Source: Cellulomonas xylanilytica | Lineage (GTDB): Bacteria; Actinomycetota; Actinomycetes; Actinomycetales; Cellulomonadaceae | Direction of reading: 5' to 3' | Assembly (NCBI RefSeq): GCF_007989805.1 | Contig: NZ_BJUB01000012.1 | Span: forward strand, 62,001 to 126,000 | DNA: 64,000 bases | Shown here: piece after piece, positions 39,113-46,832 of the stretch | How the letters are laid out: every line of letters starts with the position of its first letter | Position numbering within the stretch: the stretch's first letter is position 1 | Position numbers and translations under genes: made by a program | The notes under the pieces: generated by a model | Seen by the model: only the letters and a program-made list of their open reading frames with translations | Told to the model about the DNA's origin: nothing | Databases searched by the model: none

Positions 39113-40198
39113 ATGTGTCCCCGCACCGCACCGGTGCCCGACCACCCGACCGGTCGCGCCGTGAGCGCCGCCGCCGTGGAGCCGCGCACCCCCGGCCTGC
39201 ACGTGTCGCCCAGCCGTCGCGCGGTTGCCGCCAACGACCGGCCGACCATCTCCTTCGAGCTGTTCCCGCCCCGCAACCCCGACGCGGCCCCTCGTCTCTG
39301 GAACACCATCCAGCAGCTCGAGACGGTCAAGCCGGACTTCGTCTCGGTGACGTACGGCGCCTCGGGCAAGACCCGGGTGACCACCCGCGCGCTGGTCCGC
39401 CGGCTGCTGCGCGAGACCTCCCTCAACCCGATCGCCCACCTCACCTGCGTGGGGACGTCACGCGAGGAGATCACCACCATCGTCGGGGAGTTCCTCGACG
39501 AGGGCCTGCGGTCGTTCCTCGCCCTGCGCGGCGACCCGCCCACGGACCAGAGCGACTGGGCGGCCCACCCGGACGGTCTCCAGACCGCGAGCGAGCTGGT
39601 CGAGCTGCTGCGGGACATCGAGGCGAAGCGGTGCGCGGACAGCCCCTCGCAGGCGGTCCGGGCCCGGGTGCGTCCGCTGTCGGTCGCGGTCGCCGCCTTC
39701 CCCCGCGGCAACCACGCGACGGGCGGCACCCGCGCGCAGGACGTCGCCTCGCTGCTGGCCAAGCAGGAGGCCGGGGCCGACTTCGCGATCACCCAGGTGT
39801 TCTTCGACGCCGACGACTATCTCGGTATCGTGGCGGAGGCCCGGGAGGCCGGCGTCACCATCCCGATCATCCCGGGCATCATCCCGACCACCGACCCCGC
39901 CCGGCTCCTGCGCGTGCAGGAGCTGACCGGCGTCCCCGTACCGCACGACCTGCTCGACCTGCTCGGTTCCGCCGACGACGAGCTCGACCGTCATCACCGG
40001 GGCATCCGGGCGAGCGTCGACCTGGTCAACGGCGTCCTGGACGGCGGCGCCCCCGGAGTCCACCTGTACACGTTCAACCAGCACCATGCCGCACTTGACC
40101 TGCTCGAGGGTGCACACCTCGACGGCGGAGCTCGGACAGCTCCCGACCTGGCCAGCTGGCCGCAGGACACGGCTCCCGCCCGATCCACGAGGGACTGA
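39113..40198 (+). CDS. metF: Methylenetetrahydrofolate reductase
   Basis: A 361-aa MTHFR producing 5-methyl-THF for methionine synthase. The start of the fold is PTISFELFPPRNPDAAPRLW, with FVSVTYGASGKTR, HLTCVGTSREE, LALRGDPP and ITQVFFDADDYL as FAD/NADH-binding segments. ATG 39113 is preferred; GTG 39092 is possible and would begin directly after the riboswitch. Residues before RPTISFE (about 40) are not conserved in the family. metE follows after 7 bases. It is controlled by the SAM riboswitch. Confidence 0.92.
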   Translation: MCPRTAPVPDHPTGRAVSAAAVEPRTPGLHVSPSRRAVAANDRPTISFELFPPRNPDAAPRLWNTIQQLETVKPDFVSVTYGASGKTRVTTRALVRRLLRETSLNPIAHLTCVGTSREEITTIVGEFLDEGLRSFLALRGDPPTDQSDWAAHPDGLQTASELVELLRDIEAKRCADSPSQAVRARVRPLSVAVAAFPRGNHATGGTRAQDVASLLAKQEAGADFAITQVFFDADDYLGIVAEAREAGVTIPIIPGIIPTTDPARLLRVQELTGVPVPHDLLDLLGSADDELDRHHRGIRASVDLVNGVLDGGAPGVHLYTFNQHHAALDLLEGAHLDGGARTAPDLASWPQDTAPARSTRD

Positions 40199-40205
40199 GA
40201 ATCAC

Positions 40206-42539
40206 ATGACCGACAGCAGCCCGAAGTTTCCTGCCAGCTCCGTGCTCGGCTACCCCCGCATCGGCCCGCGCCGTGAGCTGAAGAAGGCCCTCGAGGCGTT
40301 CTGGGCCGGTCGCACGTCGGTCGACGAGGTCGAGGCGACCGCCGCCGACCTGCGCAAGCGCACCCGCACCCGCCTGGCCGAGCTCGGCCTGGCCACCGAC
40401 GTGCCGGCCATCCCCAGCGCGTTCTCGTTCTACGACCACGTGCTCGACGCCACCGCCGTGGTCGGTGCCGTGCCGGCCCGGTTCGCGGACGTCGTCGGCA
40501 CCGACGGTGCGCTCGACCTCGCCGGGTACTCCACCGTGGCCCGCGGCCGCGGCGACGACCTGCCGCTCGAGATGACCAAGTGGTTCGACACCAACTACCA
40601 CTACCTCGTGCCGGAGATCGGCCCGGAGACCACCTTCCGCTACGCCAGCGACCGTCCCGTGCGGGAGTTCACGGAAGCCCTCGCCGACGGCGTCCTGACG
40701 CGTCCCGTGATCGTCGGTCCCGTCACGTACCTCGCCCTGGCCAAGGCGACCGAGGACGCGCCGGAGGGCTTCGCGCCCATCGACCGCCTGGCCGACCTGC
40801 TGCCGGTGTACGCGGAGCTGCTCACCGACCTCGCCGCCGCGGGTGCCACCTGGGTGCAGCTGGAGGAGCCCGCGCTCGTCTCCGACTCGGTCGCCGTGCC
40901 GGCCGAGCAGCTGCTGGCCTCCGTGATCGAGGCGTACCGCGCGCTCGCCACCGAGCTGTCCCGCCCGACGCGTCCCGCGATCCTCGTCGCGGCGCCCTAC
41001 GGCGACCTCGGCGCCGCCTTCCCGGTGCTCGCCGCCACCGACGTCGAGGCCATCGGCATCGACCTGGTCCGCGGCCACGCCCCGGCCGAGGCGGTCCCGG
41101 GCCTGGAGTCGAAGACGCTGGTCGCCGGTGTCATCGACGGCCACAACATCTGGCGCGCGGACCTGGACGCCAAGCTGGCGATCCTGGAGCAGCTCGAGGG
41201 CCTGGGCGCCGCGGCGGTCACCGTCGGCACGTCGACGTCCCTGTTCCACGTCCCGCACACGCTCACGGACGAGCCGAACCTCGACGCCACGCTCAAGACG
41301 TGGCTCGCCTTCGCCGACGAGAAGGTCGTCGAGGTCGTCACGCTGGCCGAGGGTCTGACCGAGGGCCGCGAGGCCATCCACGAGCAGCTGCTGGCCGCGG
41401 CGGACGCGGTGAGCTCCCGCCGCACGGCGCCCGGCGTCGTCAACCCGCAGGTCCGCGACCGCGTCGCCGCGCTCGACGAGAGCGCCTTCAACCGCGGCCC
41501 GTTCGACGAGCGCAAGACCGCGCAGGCGGCCCGGCTCAACCTGCCGCCGCTGCCGACGACGTCCATCGGCTCGTTCCCGCAGACCACCGAGATCCGCACC
41601 GCCCGCGCGGCGTTCGGCAAGGGTGAGCTGACGGAGGCGCAGTACGACGAGGAGATGAAGGCGGAGATCCGCCGCGTCGTCGACCTGCAGGAGAAGATCG
41701 GCTTCGACGTGCTGGTGCACGGCGAGCCCGAGCGCAACGACATGGTCCAGTACTTCGCGGAGAACCTCGACGGGTTCGCCGTGACGCAGAACGGCTGGGT
41801 CCAGTCCTACGGCTCGCGCTGCACGCGTCCCTCGATCCTGTGGGGCGACGTCTCGCGGCCGAAGCCGATCACGGTCGAGTGGTCCTCGTACACCCAGTCG
41901 CTGACCGAGAAGCCCGTCAAGGGCATGCTCACCGGCCCGGTGACCATCCTCGCGTGGTCGTTCGTCCGCGACGACCAGCCGCTCGGCGACACCGCCAACC
42001 AGGTCGGCCTCGCCCTCCGCGACGAGATCGCCGACCTCGAGGCTGCCGGCATCGCCGTCATCCAGGTGGACGAGCCCGCCCTGCGTGAGCTGCTCCCGCT
42101 GCGCGTCGAGGACCACGCGGCCTACCTCGACTGGTCGGTCCGGTCGTTCCGCCTGTCGACCGCCGGTGTGCGCCCCGACACGCAGATCCACACGCACCTG
42201 TGCTACTCGGAGTTCGGCGAGATCATCGGCGCGATCGACGGTCTGGACGCCGACGTGACCTCCATCGAGGCGGCTCGCTCCAAGATGGAGATCCTCGGGG
42301 ACATCTCGGCGGCCGGCTACCCGCGCGGCATCGGCCCGGGCGTCTACGACATCCACTCGCCGCGCGTCCCCAGCGAGGGCGAGGTCGAGGAGCTCCTCAC
42401 CGAGGCGGTCAAGGCCATCGCCGTCGACCAGCTCTGGGTCAACCCCGACTGCGGTCTGAAGACCCGCCGCTACGAGGAGGTCGCCCCGTCGCTGGAGCAC
42501 ATCCTGGAGGCGACGCGGAAGGTGCGCGCCACCCTCTGA
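40206..42539 (+). CDS. metE: Cobalamin-independent methionine synthase
   Basis: The 777-aa enzyme transfers methyl from 5-methyl-THF-glutamates to homocysteine. The N-terminal barrel begins SSVLGYPRIGPRRELKKALE. The C-terminal barrel has GSFPQTTEIR, HGEPERNDMVQYF, and zinc ligands in HTHLCYSEF and NPDCGLKTR. Length is normal. It is the second gene of the SAM-riboswitch operon with metF, which makes its cosubstrate. A 13-bp hairpin follows the stop. Confidence 0.96.
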   Translation: MTDSSPKFPASSVLGYPRIGPRRELKKALEAFWAGRTSVDEVEATAADLRKRTRTRLAELGLATDVPAIPSAFSFYDHVLDATAVVGAVPARFADVVGTDGALDLAGYSTVARGRGDDLPLEMTKWFDTNYHYLVPEIGPETTFRYASDRPVREFTEALADGVLTRPVIVGPVTYLALAKATEDAPEGFAPIDRLADLLPVYAELLTDLAAAGATWVQLEEPALVSDSVAVPAEQLLASVIEAYRALATELSRPTRPAILVAAPYGDLGAAFPVLAATDVEAIGIDLVRGHAPAEAVPGLESKTLVAGVIDGHNIWRADLDAKLAILEQLEGLGAAAVTVGTSTSLFHVPHTLTDEPNLDATLKTWLAFADEKVVEVVTLAEGLTEGREAIHEQLLAAADAVSSRRTAPGVVNPQVRDRVAALDESAFNRGPFDERKTAQAARLNLPPLPTTSIGSFPQTTEIRTARAAFGKGELTEAQYDEEMKAEIRRVVDLQEKIGFDVLVHGEPERNDMVQYFAENLDGFAVTQNGWVQSYGSRCTRPSILWGDVSRPKPITVEWSSYTQSLTEKPVKGMLTGPVTILAWSFVRDDQPLGDTANQVGLALRDEIADLEAAGIAVIQVDEPALRELLPLRVEDHAAYLDWSVRSFRLSTAGVRPDTQIHTHLCYSEFGEIIGAIDGLDADVTSIEAARSKMEILGDISAAGYPRGIGPGVYDIHSPRVPSEGEVEELLTEAVKAIAVDQLWVNPDCGLKTRRYEEVAPSLEHILEATRKVRATL

Positions 42540-42546
42540 TCCACCC

Positions 42547-42582
42547 GACAGCCCCGGACGCCGACAGGTGTCCGGGGCTGTC
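42547..42582 (+). terminator. Terminator hairpin after metE
   Basis: Perfect 13-bp arms (GACAGCCCCGGAC at 42547-42559 and its complement at 42570-42582) with a 10-base loop, 8 bases after the metE stop. No T-run follows. Confidence 0.75.
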
Positions 42583-42739
42583 GCGCGCCCGGGAGAACGC
42601 ACGTCCGCGGCGGCGGGTCGTCCGGTTCGACGCCGATGACAGGGCGCTGCCGGTTCCCGGCGGACCGCCGCCCGCCCCGCGCGGATCGCGGGCCACGGTG
42701 GTGATCGCCGACCCAGGTGTCCGTGGGCCTCGTCCGCCC

Positions 42740-42752
42740 TAGGGTCGGTCGG
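42740..42752 (+). promoter_or_regulatory. Leaderless promoter of the MalY/PatB-like gene
   Basis: TAGGGT (42740-42745) followed by 7 bases and GTG 42753. Confidence 0.6.
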
Positions 42753-43919
42753 GTGACGATCTTCGACACCGTCCCCCTCGACGCGCTCCGGCGACGGACC
42801 AGCGAGAAGTGGCGGCACTACCCGCCGGACGTGCTGCCGCTGTTCGTCGCCGAGATGGACGTCCCGCAGCTGGAGCCGGTGGTCCGTGCGGTCACCGACG
42901 CGATGCTGCTCGGCGACACGGGGTACCCGTCGGGCTCCGGCTACGCCGAGGCGATGGCAGCCTTCGCCGCCGACCGGTGGGGCTGGGCGGTGGACCCGAC
43001 GACCACCCGCCTCGTGCCGGACGTGATGCTCGGCGTCGTCGAGGTCCTGCGGCTGCTGACCGACCCCGGTGATGCGGTCGTGATCAACCCACCCGTCTAC
43101 CCGCCGTTCGCCGCATTCGTGGACCACGCCGACCGCCGCCTGGTGAACGCGCCGCTCGCCGCCGACGGACGGCTCGACCTGGAGGTGCTCGAGCGCGCGT
43201 TCGGCGAGGCCACCGCCGACGGTCGCCGCGCCGCCTACCTGCTGTGCCACCCCCACAACCCGACCGGCACGCTGCACACGCCGGCCGAGCTGCGGGCGGT
43301 CGGCGAGCTGGCCACCCGGCACGGCGTGCGGGTGGTCGCCGACGAGATCCACGCGCCGCTGGTGCTCGCCGCCGGCGCCCGGTTCGTGCCGACGACGACC
43401 GTGATCCCCGGCGCGATCGCGCTGCACTCCGCGTCGAAGGCGTTCAACCTGGCGGGGCTGCGCGCCGCGGTCGCGGTGCCCGGTCCGGAGGCGGTGGACG
43501 ACCTGGCCCGCATGCCCGCGGTCGTCGCGGACGGCGTCACGCACCTCGGGGCGATCGCCCAGCGGACCGCCTACCGCGAGGGCGGCGCGTGGCTCGACGA
43601 GGTGCTCGACGGGCTCCGGCACAACCAGCGGCTCGTCGCGGACCTGCTCGCCGAGCACCTGCCCGCCGCCGTCTGGTCACCGCCGAAGGCGACGTACTTC
43701 GCGTGGATCGACCTGCGGGCGCTCCCCCCGGTCCGGGCAGGGGCCGACCCCTCCCGGCTCGCCCTGCAACGGGGCCGGGTCGCTCTGAACCCCGGACCGA
43801 CGTTCGGCATCGAGGGGACCGGCTTCGTGCGGCTCAACCTGGCCGCCTCGACGGCGGTCCTGACCGATGCCGTGGGACGCCTCGCGCGCAGCCTGGAGGA
43901 CGTCGCAACCGATTCGTGA
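42753..43919 (+). CDS. MalY/PatB-type cystathionine beta-lyase (PLP aminotransferase fold)
   Basis: A 388-aa fold-type I PLP enzyme. EKWRHYPPDVLPLFVAEMD at the N-terminus, INPPVYPPF, LCHPHNPTG, and the PLP lysine in HSASKAFNLAGLR match the MalY/PatB subgroup, which cleaves C-S bonds in cystathionine or cysteine conjugates. Its position after metE fits sulfur-amino-acid metabolism, but it has its own leaderless promoter and the riboswitch does not cover it. Confidence 0.88.
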   Translation: MTIFDTVPLDALRRRTSEKWRHYPPDVLPLFVAEMDVPQLEPVVRAVTDAMLLGDTGYPSGSGYAEAMAAFAADRWGWAVDPTTTRLVPDVMLGVVEVLRLLTDPGDAVVINPPVYPPFAAFVDHADRRLVNAPLAADGRLDLEVLERAFGEATADGRRAAYLLCHPHNPTGTLHTPAELRAVGELATRHGVRVVADEIHAPLVLAAGARFVPTTTVIPGAIALHSASKAFNLAGLRAAVAVPGPEAVDDLARMPAVVADGVTHLGAIAQRTAYREGGAWLDEVLDGLRHNQRLVADLLAEHLPAAVWSPPKATYFAWIDLRALPPVRAGADPSRLALQRGRVALNPGPTFGIEGTGFVRLNLAASTAVLTDAVGRLARSLEDVATDS

Positions 43920-44029
43920 CCAAGACCTGCAGCCCGCGGGCTCATGTCGACCCCCGGCACGTGCCGATCTGTCCGTACGGAGCCCACGAAAAGGCCCACG
44001 CCTGTACAACGAAGTCATGGGAGATCGAC

Positions 44030-44173
44030 GTGGTGAAGTGCGATGAGTGCAGCTCGGCGGTGAAGGTCTGCGAGCGTTGCGACGGGGTCGGCCGCAAGCG
44101 CTGGTCCGGGGAGTGCAGCTACTGCCGCGGGACCGGGCAGATGTGCATGAAGAACGCCAACCACCGCTGGTGA
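44030..44173 (+). CDS. 47-aa zinc-ribbon protein with two CxxCxGxG motifs
   Basis: GGGAG (44019-44023) stands 6 bases before GTG 44030. The product has CDEC (4-7), CERCDGVG (14-21), CSYCRGTG (29-36) and C39 with a terminal His. Two CxxCxGxG motifs are the DnaJ central-domain repeat, normally present as four, so this is a minimal stand-alone version likely binding one zinc. A longer in-frame start at GTG 43916 exists but overlaps the upstream gene. Function unknown. Confidence 0.68.
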   Translation: MVKCDECSSAVKVCERCDGVGRKRWSGECSYCRGTGQMCMKNANHRW

Positions 44174-44179
44174 CACGAC

Positions 44180-44211
44180 CGAGCCCCTGCACCGGAGGGG
44201 GCAGGGGCTCG
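44180..44211. terminator. Bidirectional terminator hairpin
   Basis: CGAGCCCCTGC (44180-44190) pairs perfectly with GCAGGGGCTCG (44201-44211) around a 10-base loop, between the convergent CxxCxGxG and NUDIX genes. Confidence 0.75.
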
Positions 44212-44244
44212 ACAGAGCGGATGAACTCGGCTCGACAGAGCAGC

Positions 44245-44670
44245 TCAGCTGAGACGGACCGACAGGCTCGCGAGCTTGTCGACGATGCGCACGTCGGCGT
44301 CCAGCCACGGGACGTCGTGCCACTGGTGCGGGGGGAGCCACCGCAGCTCGTCGTGCTCGACGAGCGGCTCCGGGGTGCCCTCGACGACCTCCGCCAGCCA
44401 GATGCGCATCACGTAGTCGTCGGAGAGGCGCCACACACCGTCGTCCGGTCCCACGAGCTCGTCACCGAGGCCCACGCGCACACCGAGCTCCTCACGGATC
44501 TCGCGGTGCAGGGCATCCTCGGGGGACTCGTCGCCGTCGACCTTGCCGCCGGGGAACTCCCACCGGCCGGCGAGACGCGCCGGGACCGCCCGGCGTGCGG
44601 CCAGCAGCTCGCGCGGGTCGTCCAGGTCGTCGACGATGGCCGCAGCCACGACCAGTACGGGTGTGCTCAT
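44245..44670 (-). CDS. NUDIX hydrolase, MutT-like 8-oxo-dGTP diphosphatase
   Basis: The 141-aa protein has a complete Nudix box GGKVDGDESPEDALHREI with REELGV following (G, E, REUxEExGU residues all present), and ends in the DELRWLPPHQW segment typical of MutT/CTP-pyrophosphohydrolase proteins. It would remove oxidised nucleotides. ATG 44670 has CAGACT 6 bases upstream, marking a leaderless start. Confidence 0.88.
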   Translation of the reverse strand: MSTPVLVVAAAIVDDLDDPRELLAARRAVPARLAGRWEFPGGKVDGDESPEDALHREIREELGVRVGLGDELVGPDDGVWRLSDDYVMRIWLAEVVEGTPEPLVEHDELRWLPPHQWHDVPWLDADVRIVDKLASLSVRLS

Positions 44671-44682
44671 GCGGTGAGTCTG
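44671..44682 (-). promoter_or_regulatory. Leaderless promoter of the NUDIX gene
   Basis: CAGACT (44682-44677) followed by 6 bases and ATG 44670. Confidence 0.5.
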
Positions 44683-44749
44683 CCAGGCCCGCGTGCCACG
44701 GACCTGGGGTGCGGGGGGCGGCCCACCTTCTGGAGCCCGGCGACCCTGC

Positions 44750-44983
44750 TCAGCGGATGCCGTGCTCGATGGCCCAGGCGACTGCCTCGGCCCGCGTGGA
44801 GGCACCGATCTTGCGGTAGACGCTGCGGACCTGCGACTTCACGGTGTTCCTGGTCACGAAGAGCCGCGTCGCGATCTCCTCGAGGGTGACGTCCTCGGCG
44901 AGCTCGGCCAGCACGACCCGCTCGCGGCGCGTGAGTGCGTCGTTCGAGAGCCCGACGGTCCTGCTCGTCTCCAACATGCTCAT
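44750..44983 (-). CDS. Stand-alone LuxR-type HTH protein (77 aa)
   Basis: The protein is little more than a GerE/LuxR DNA-binding domain: LTRRERVVLAELAEDVTLEE, IATRLFVTRNTVKSQVRSVY, RKIGASTRAEAVAWAIEHGI. There is no receiver or ligand domain and no kinase next to it, so it may respond to another partner or act constitutively. GGAGG with a 6-base spacer precedes the ATG. A 286-bp upstream region, A/T-richer than average, likely holds its promoter. Confidence 0.88.
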   Translation of the reverse strand: MSMLETSRTVGLSNDALTRRERVVLAELAEDVTLEEIATRLFVTRNTVKSQVRSVYRKIGASTRAEAVAWAIEHGIR

Positions 44984-45269
44984 GATGTTCCTCCGGTGTG
45001 CTGCGTGATCCGGGGGGTCCGGGTCACGCTCTGGGCTGCGTACCGGATGAGAGAGGGCTGGTGGTGAGCCATGACGCCACTTCCAGCAATCTCCTCATGG
45101 GCGGGTTCCCCCCCGCCGTGCGCCCGATCGCGCTTGCCACCCACAATGAATGCCGAGTTCTCCAGCTGATACGCCGAACGTGTGATCAGGACCGAGTTTT
45201 CACCCGGACGGCTGACCAGGACGTGTGGCGAGACTCACACATCTGCAACGAGCCCAGAGGCGTCGAGGT
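44984..45269. promoter_or_regulatory. 286-bp intergenic region upstream of the LuxR gene
   Basis: The region between gcvH and the LuxR-type gene is less G+C-rich than its surroundings, particularly 45080-45200. It includes a homopolymer C run near 45110 and a weak dyad GTGTG/CACAC (45223-45240). No ORF, RNA family or clear -35/-10 pair was identified. Confidence 0.4.
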
Positions 45270-45641
45270 TCAACCGGCGTTCTGCGCGGTGTACTCGTCA
45301 GCCGTGAGCAGCGGACCTGTGGACGTCACATCGACCTTGAGCAGCCAACCCTGGCCGTACGGGTCGGAGTTGACCACCGACGGGTCGTCGACGGCAGCCT
45401 GGTTGATCTCGACGACCGTGCCGGACACGGGGCTGTACAGCTCCGACACCGACTTGGTCGACTCGATCTCGCCGACGACCGCGCCGGCGTTGATCTCCTC
45501 GCCGACGGCGGGGAGCTCGAGGTAGACGATGTCGCCGAGCGCGTCAGCCGCGATCCCGGTGATGCCGACGGTCGCAGGGGCGCCGTCATCCAGCCATTCG
45601 TGCTCGACCGTGTAGTGCAGGTGGGTGGGCAGCTCCGTCAT
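45270..45641 (-). CDS. gcvH: Glycine cleavage system H protein
   Basis: A 123-aa lipoyl carrier. [20 protein letters not shown] opens the fold and the lipoylated lysine is K63 in [18 protein letters not shown]. It carries the aminomethyl group between P, T and L proteins. It is the last gene of gcvPTH, 36 bases after gcvT. L protein (lipoamide dehydrogenase) is not in the window. Confidence 0.96.
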   Translation of the reverse strand: MTELPTHLHYTVEHEWLDDGAPATVGITGIAADALGDIVYLELPAVGEEINAGAVVGEIESTKSVSELYSPVSGTVVEINQAAVDDPSVVNSDPYGQGWLLKVDVTSTGPLLTADEYTAQNAG

Positions 45642-45677
45642 GAGTGAGGCTCCTGTCGACTTCTTCTAGGGCTTGGT

Positions 45678-46832
45678 CTACCGGTGTCGGCGGTAGAAGG
45701 GAAGAGCAACCACCCGGACGGGTTCGTGGCGTCCGCGCACGTCAACGGCCAGCTCGGTGCCGGGAGCGCTGACTTCCGGGGTCACGTAGGCCATCGCGAC
45801 GGGGTGTCCGAGGCTGGGGGACGGCGCTCCGGACGTGACCGTGCCGATCGACGGGGCGTCCTCGGCGGCGGACATCAGCACCGGGTAGCCGTGCCGCGCG
45901 GCCCGTCGGCCGAGTCCCTCGAGGCCCACCAGGACACGCGCCGGCTCCGACTGGGACCGGCCCTCCAGAGCACGGCGGCCGACGAACGGGAGGGGGTTAC
46001 CCTCGTCGTCGACCTTGTCCAGCTTCACGACGCGGCCCAGTCCGGCGTCGTGCGGCGTCGTCGTGCGGTCGAGCTCGTTGCCGTACAGCGGCATCCCGGC
46101 CTCCAGGCGCAGGCTGTCACGGGCCGAGAGGCCCGCGGGCACCAGCCCGAACGGCTGGCCGGCCGCCAGGAACGCCCGCCACAGCGCGGGGGCGAGGGCG
46201 GCGTCGAGGAAGAACTCGAAGCCGTCCTCACCGGTGTAGCCGGTCCGGGCGACGAAGACGGGCTCGCCCTGGAACGTCATCGGGATGGCCGCGTAGTACT
46301 TCAGAGTCTCGGCGTCGTGCCCGGCCTCGGCCAGGCCCTCGGTGGCGCGCAGGATCTCCAGGGCACGCGGGCCCTGCACGGCGATGAGCGCCGTCTGCGG
46401 TGAGCGGTCCTCGACGGTCACGTCGAACCCCGATGTCCGCTCGGCGAGCTCCGCCAGCACGGTGTCGTGGTTGGAGGCGTTGGCGACGACGAGGAACGTG
46501 TCCTCGGTGTCGCGGTACACGATGAGGTCGTCGATCACGCCGCCGTCCTCGGCGCAGATCATCGTGTAGCGCGCGCCGAGCAGGCGCAGGCCGGAGAGGT
46601 TGCCGACGAGGGCGTAGTCCAGGAAACGGCCGGCATCCGGGCCGGTCACCCCGATCTCGCCCATGTGCGACAGGTCGAACAGGCCCGCGGCCGTCCGGAC
46701 CGCGGTGTGCTCGGCGATGTCGGAGGTGTAGCGCAGGGGCATCTGCCAGCCGGCGAAGCTGGTCAGGGCGGCGCCCAGGGCCACGTGCTCGTCGTGCAGA
46801 GGGCTCAACGTGTCCACGGTCTCCACTCTCAT
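45678..46832 (-). CDS. gcvT: Glycine cleavage system T protein (aminomethyltransferase)
   Basis: The 384-aa enzyme transfers the one-carbon unit to [23 protein letters not shown] and [16 protein letters not shown] start the folate-binding domain; the [14 protein letters not shown] block and [20 protein letters not shown] are conserved T-protein motifs. The ATG overlaps the gcvP stop by 4 bases. It depends on the glycine riboswitch upstream of gcvP. Confidence 0.95.
   Translation of the reverse strand: MRVETVDTLSPLHDEHVALGAALTSFAGWQMPLRYTSDIAEHTAVRTAAGLFDLSHMGEIGVTGPDAGRFLDYALVGNLSGLRLLGARYTMICAEDGGVIDDLIVYRDTEDTFLVVANASNHDTVLAELAERTSGFDVTVEDRSPQTALIAVQGPRALEILRATEGLAEAGHDAETLKYYAAIPMTFQGEPVFVARTGYTGEDGFEFFLDAALAPALWRAFLAAGQPFGLVPAGLSARDSLRLEAGMPLYGNELDRTTTPHDAGLGRVVKLDKVDDEGNPLPFVGRRALEGRSQSEPARVLVGLEGLGRRAARHGYPVLMSAAEDAPSIGTVTSGAPSPSLGHPVAMAYVTPEVSAPGTELAVDVRGRHEPVRVVALPFYRRHR

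Noticed and set aside
39065-39113. GTG 39065 as the metF start
   Set aside because: It lies inside the SAM aptamer, upstream of the 3' strand of P1, so it cannot be the start of the regulated gene.
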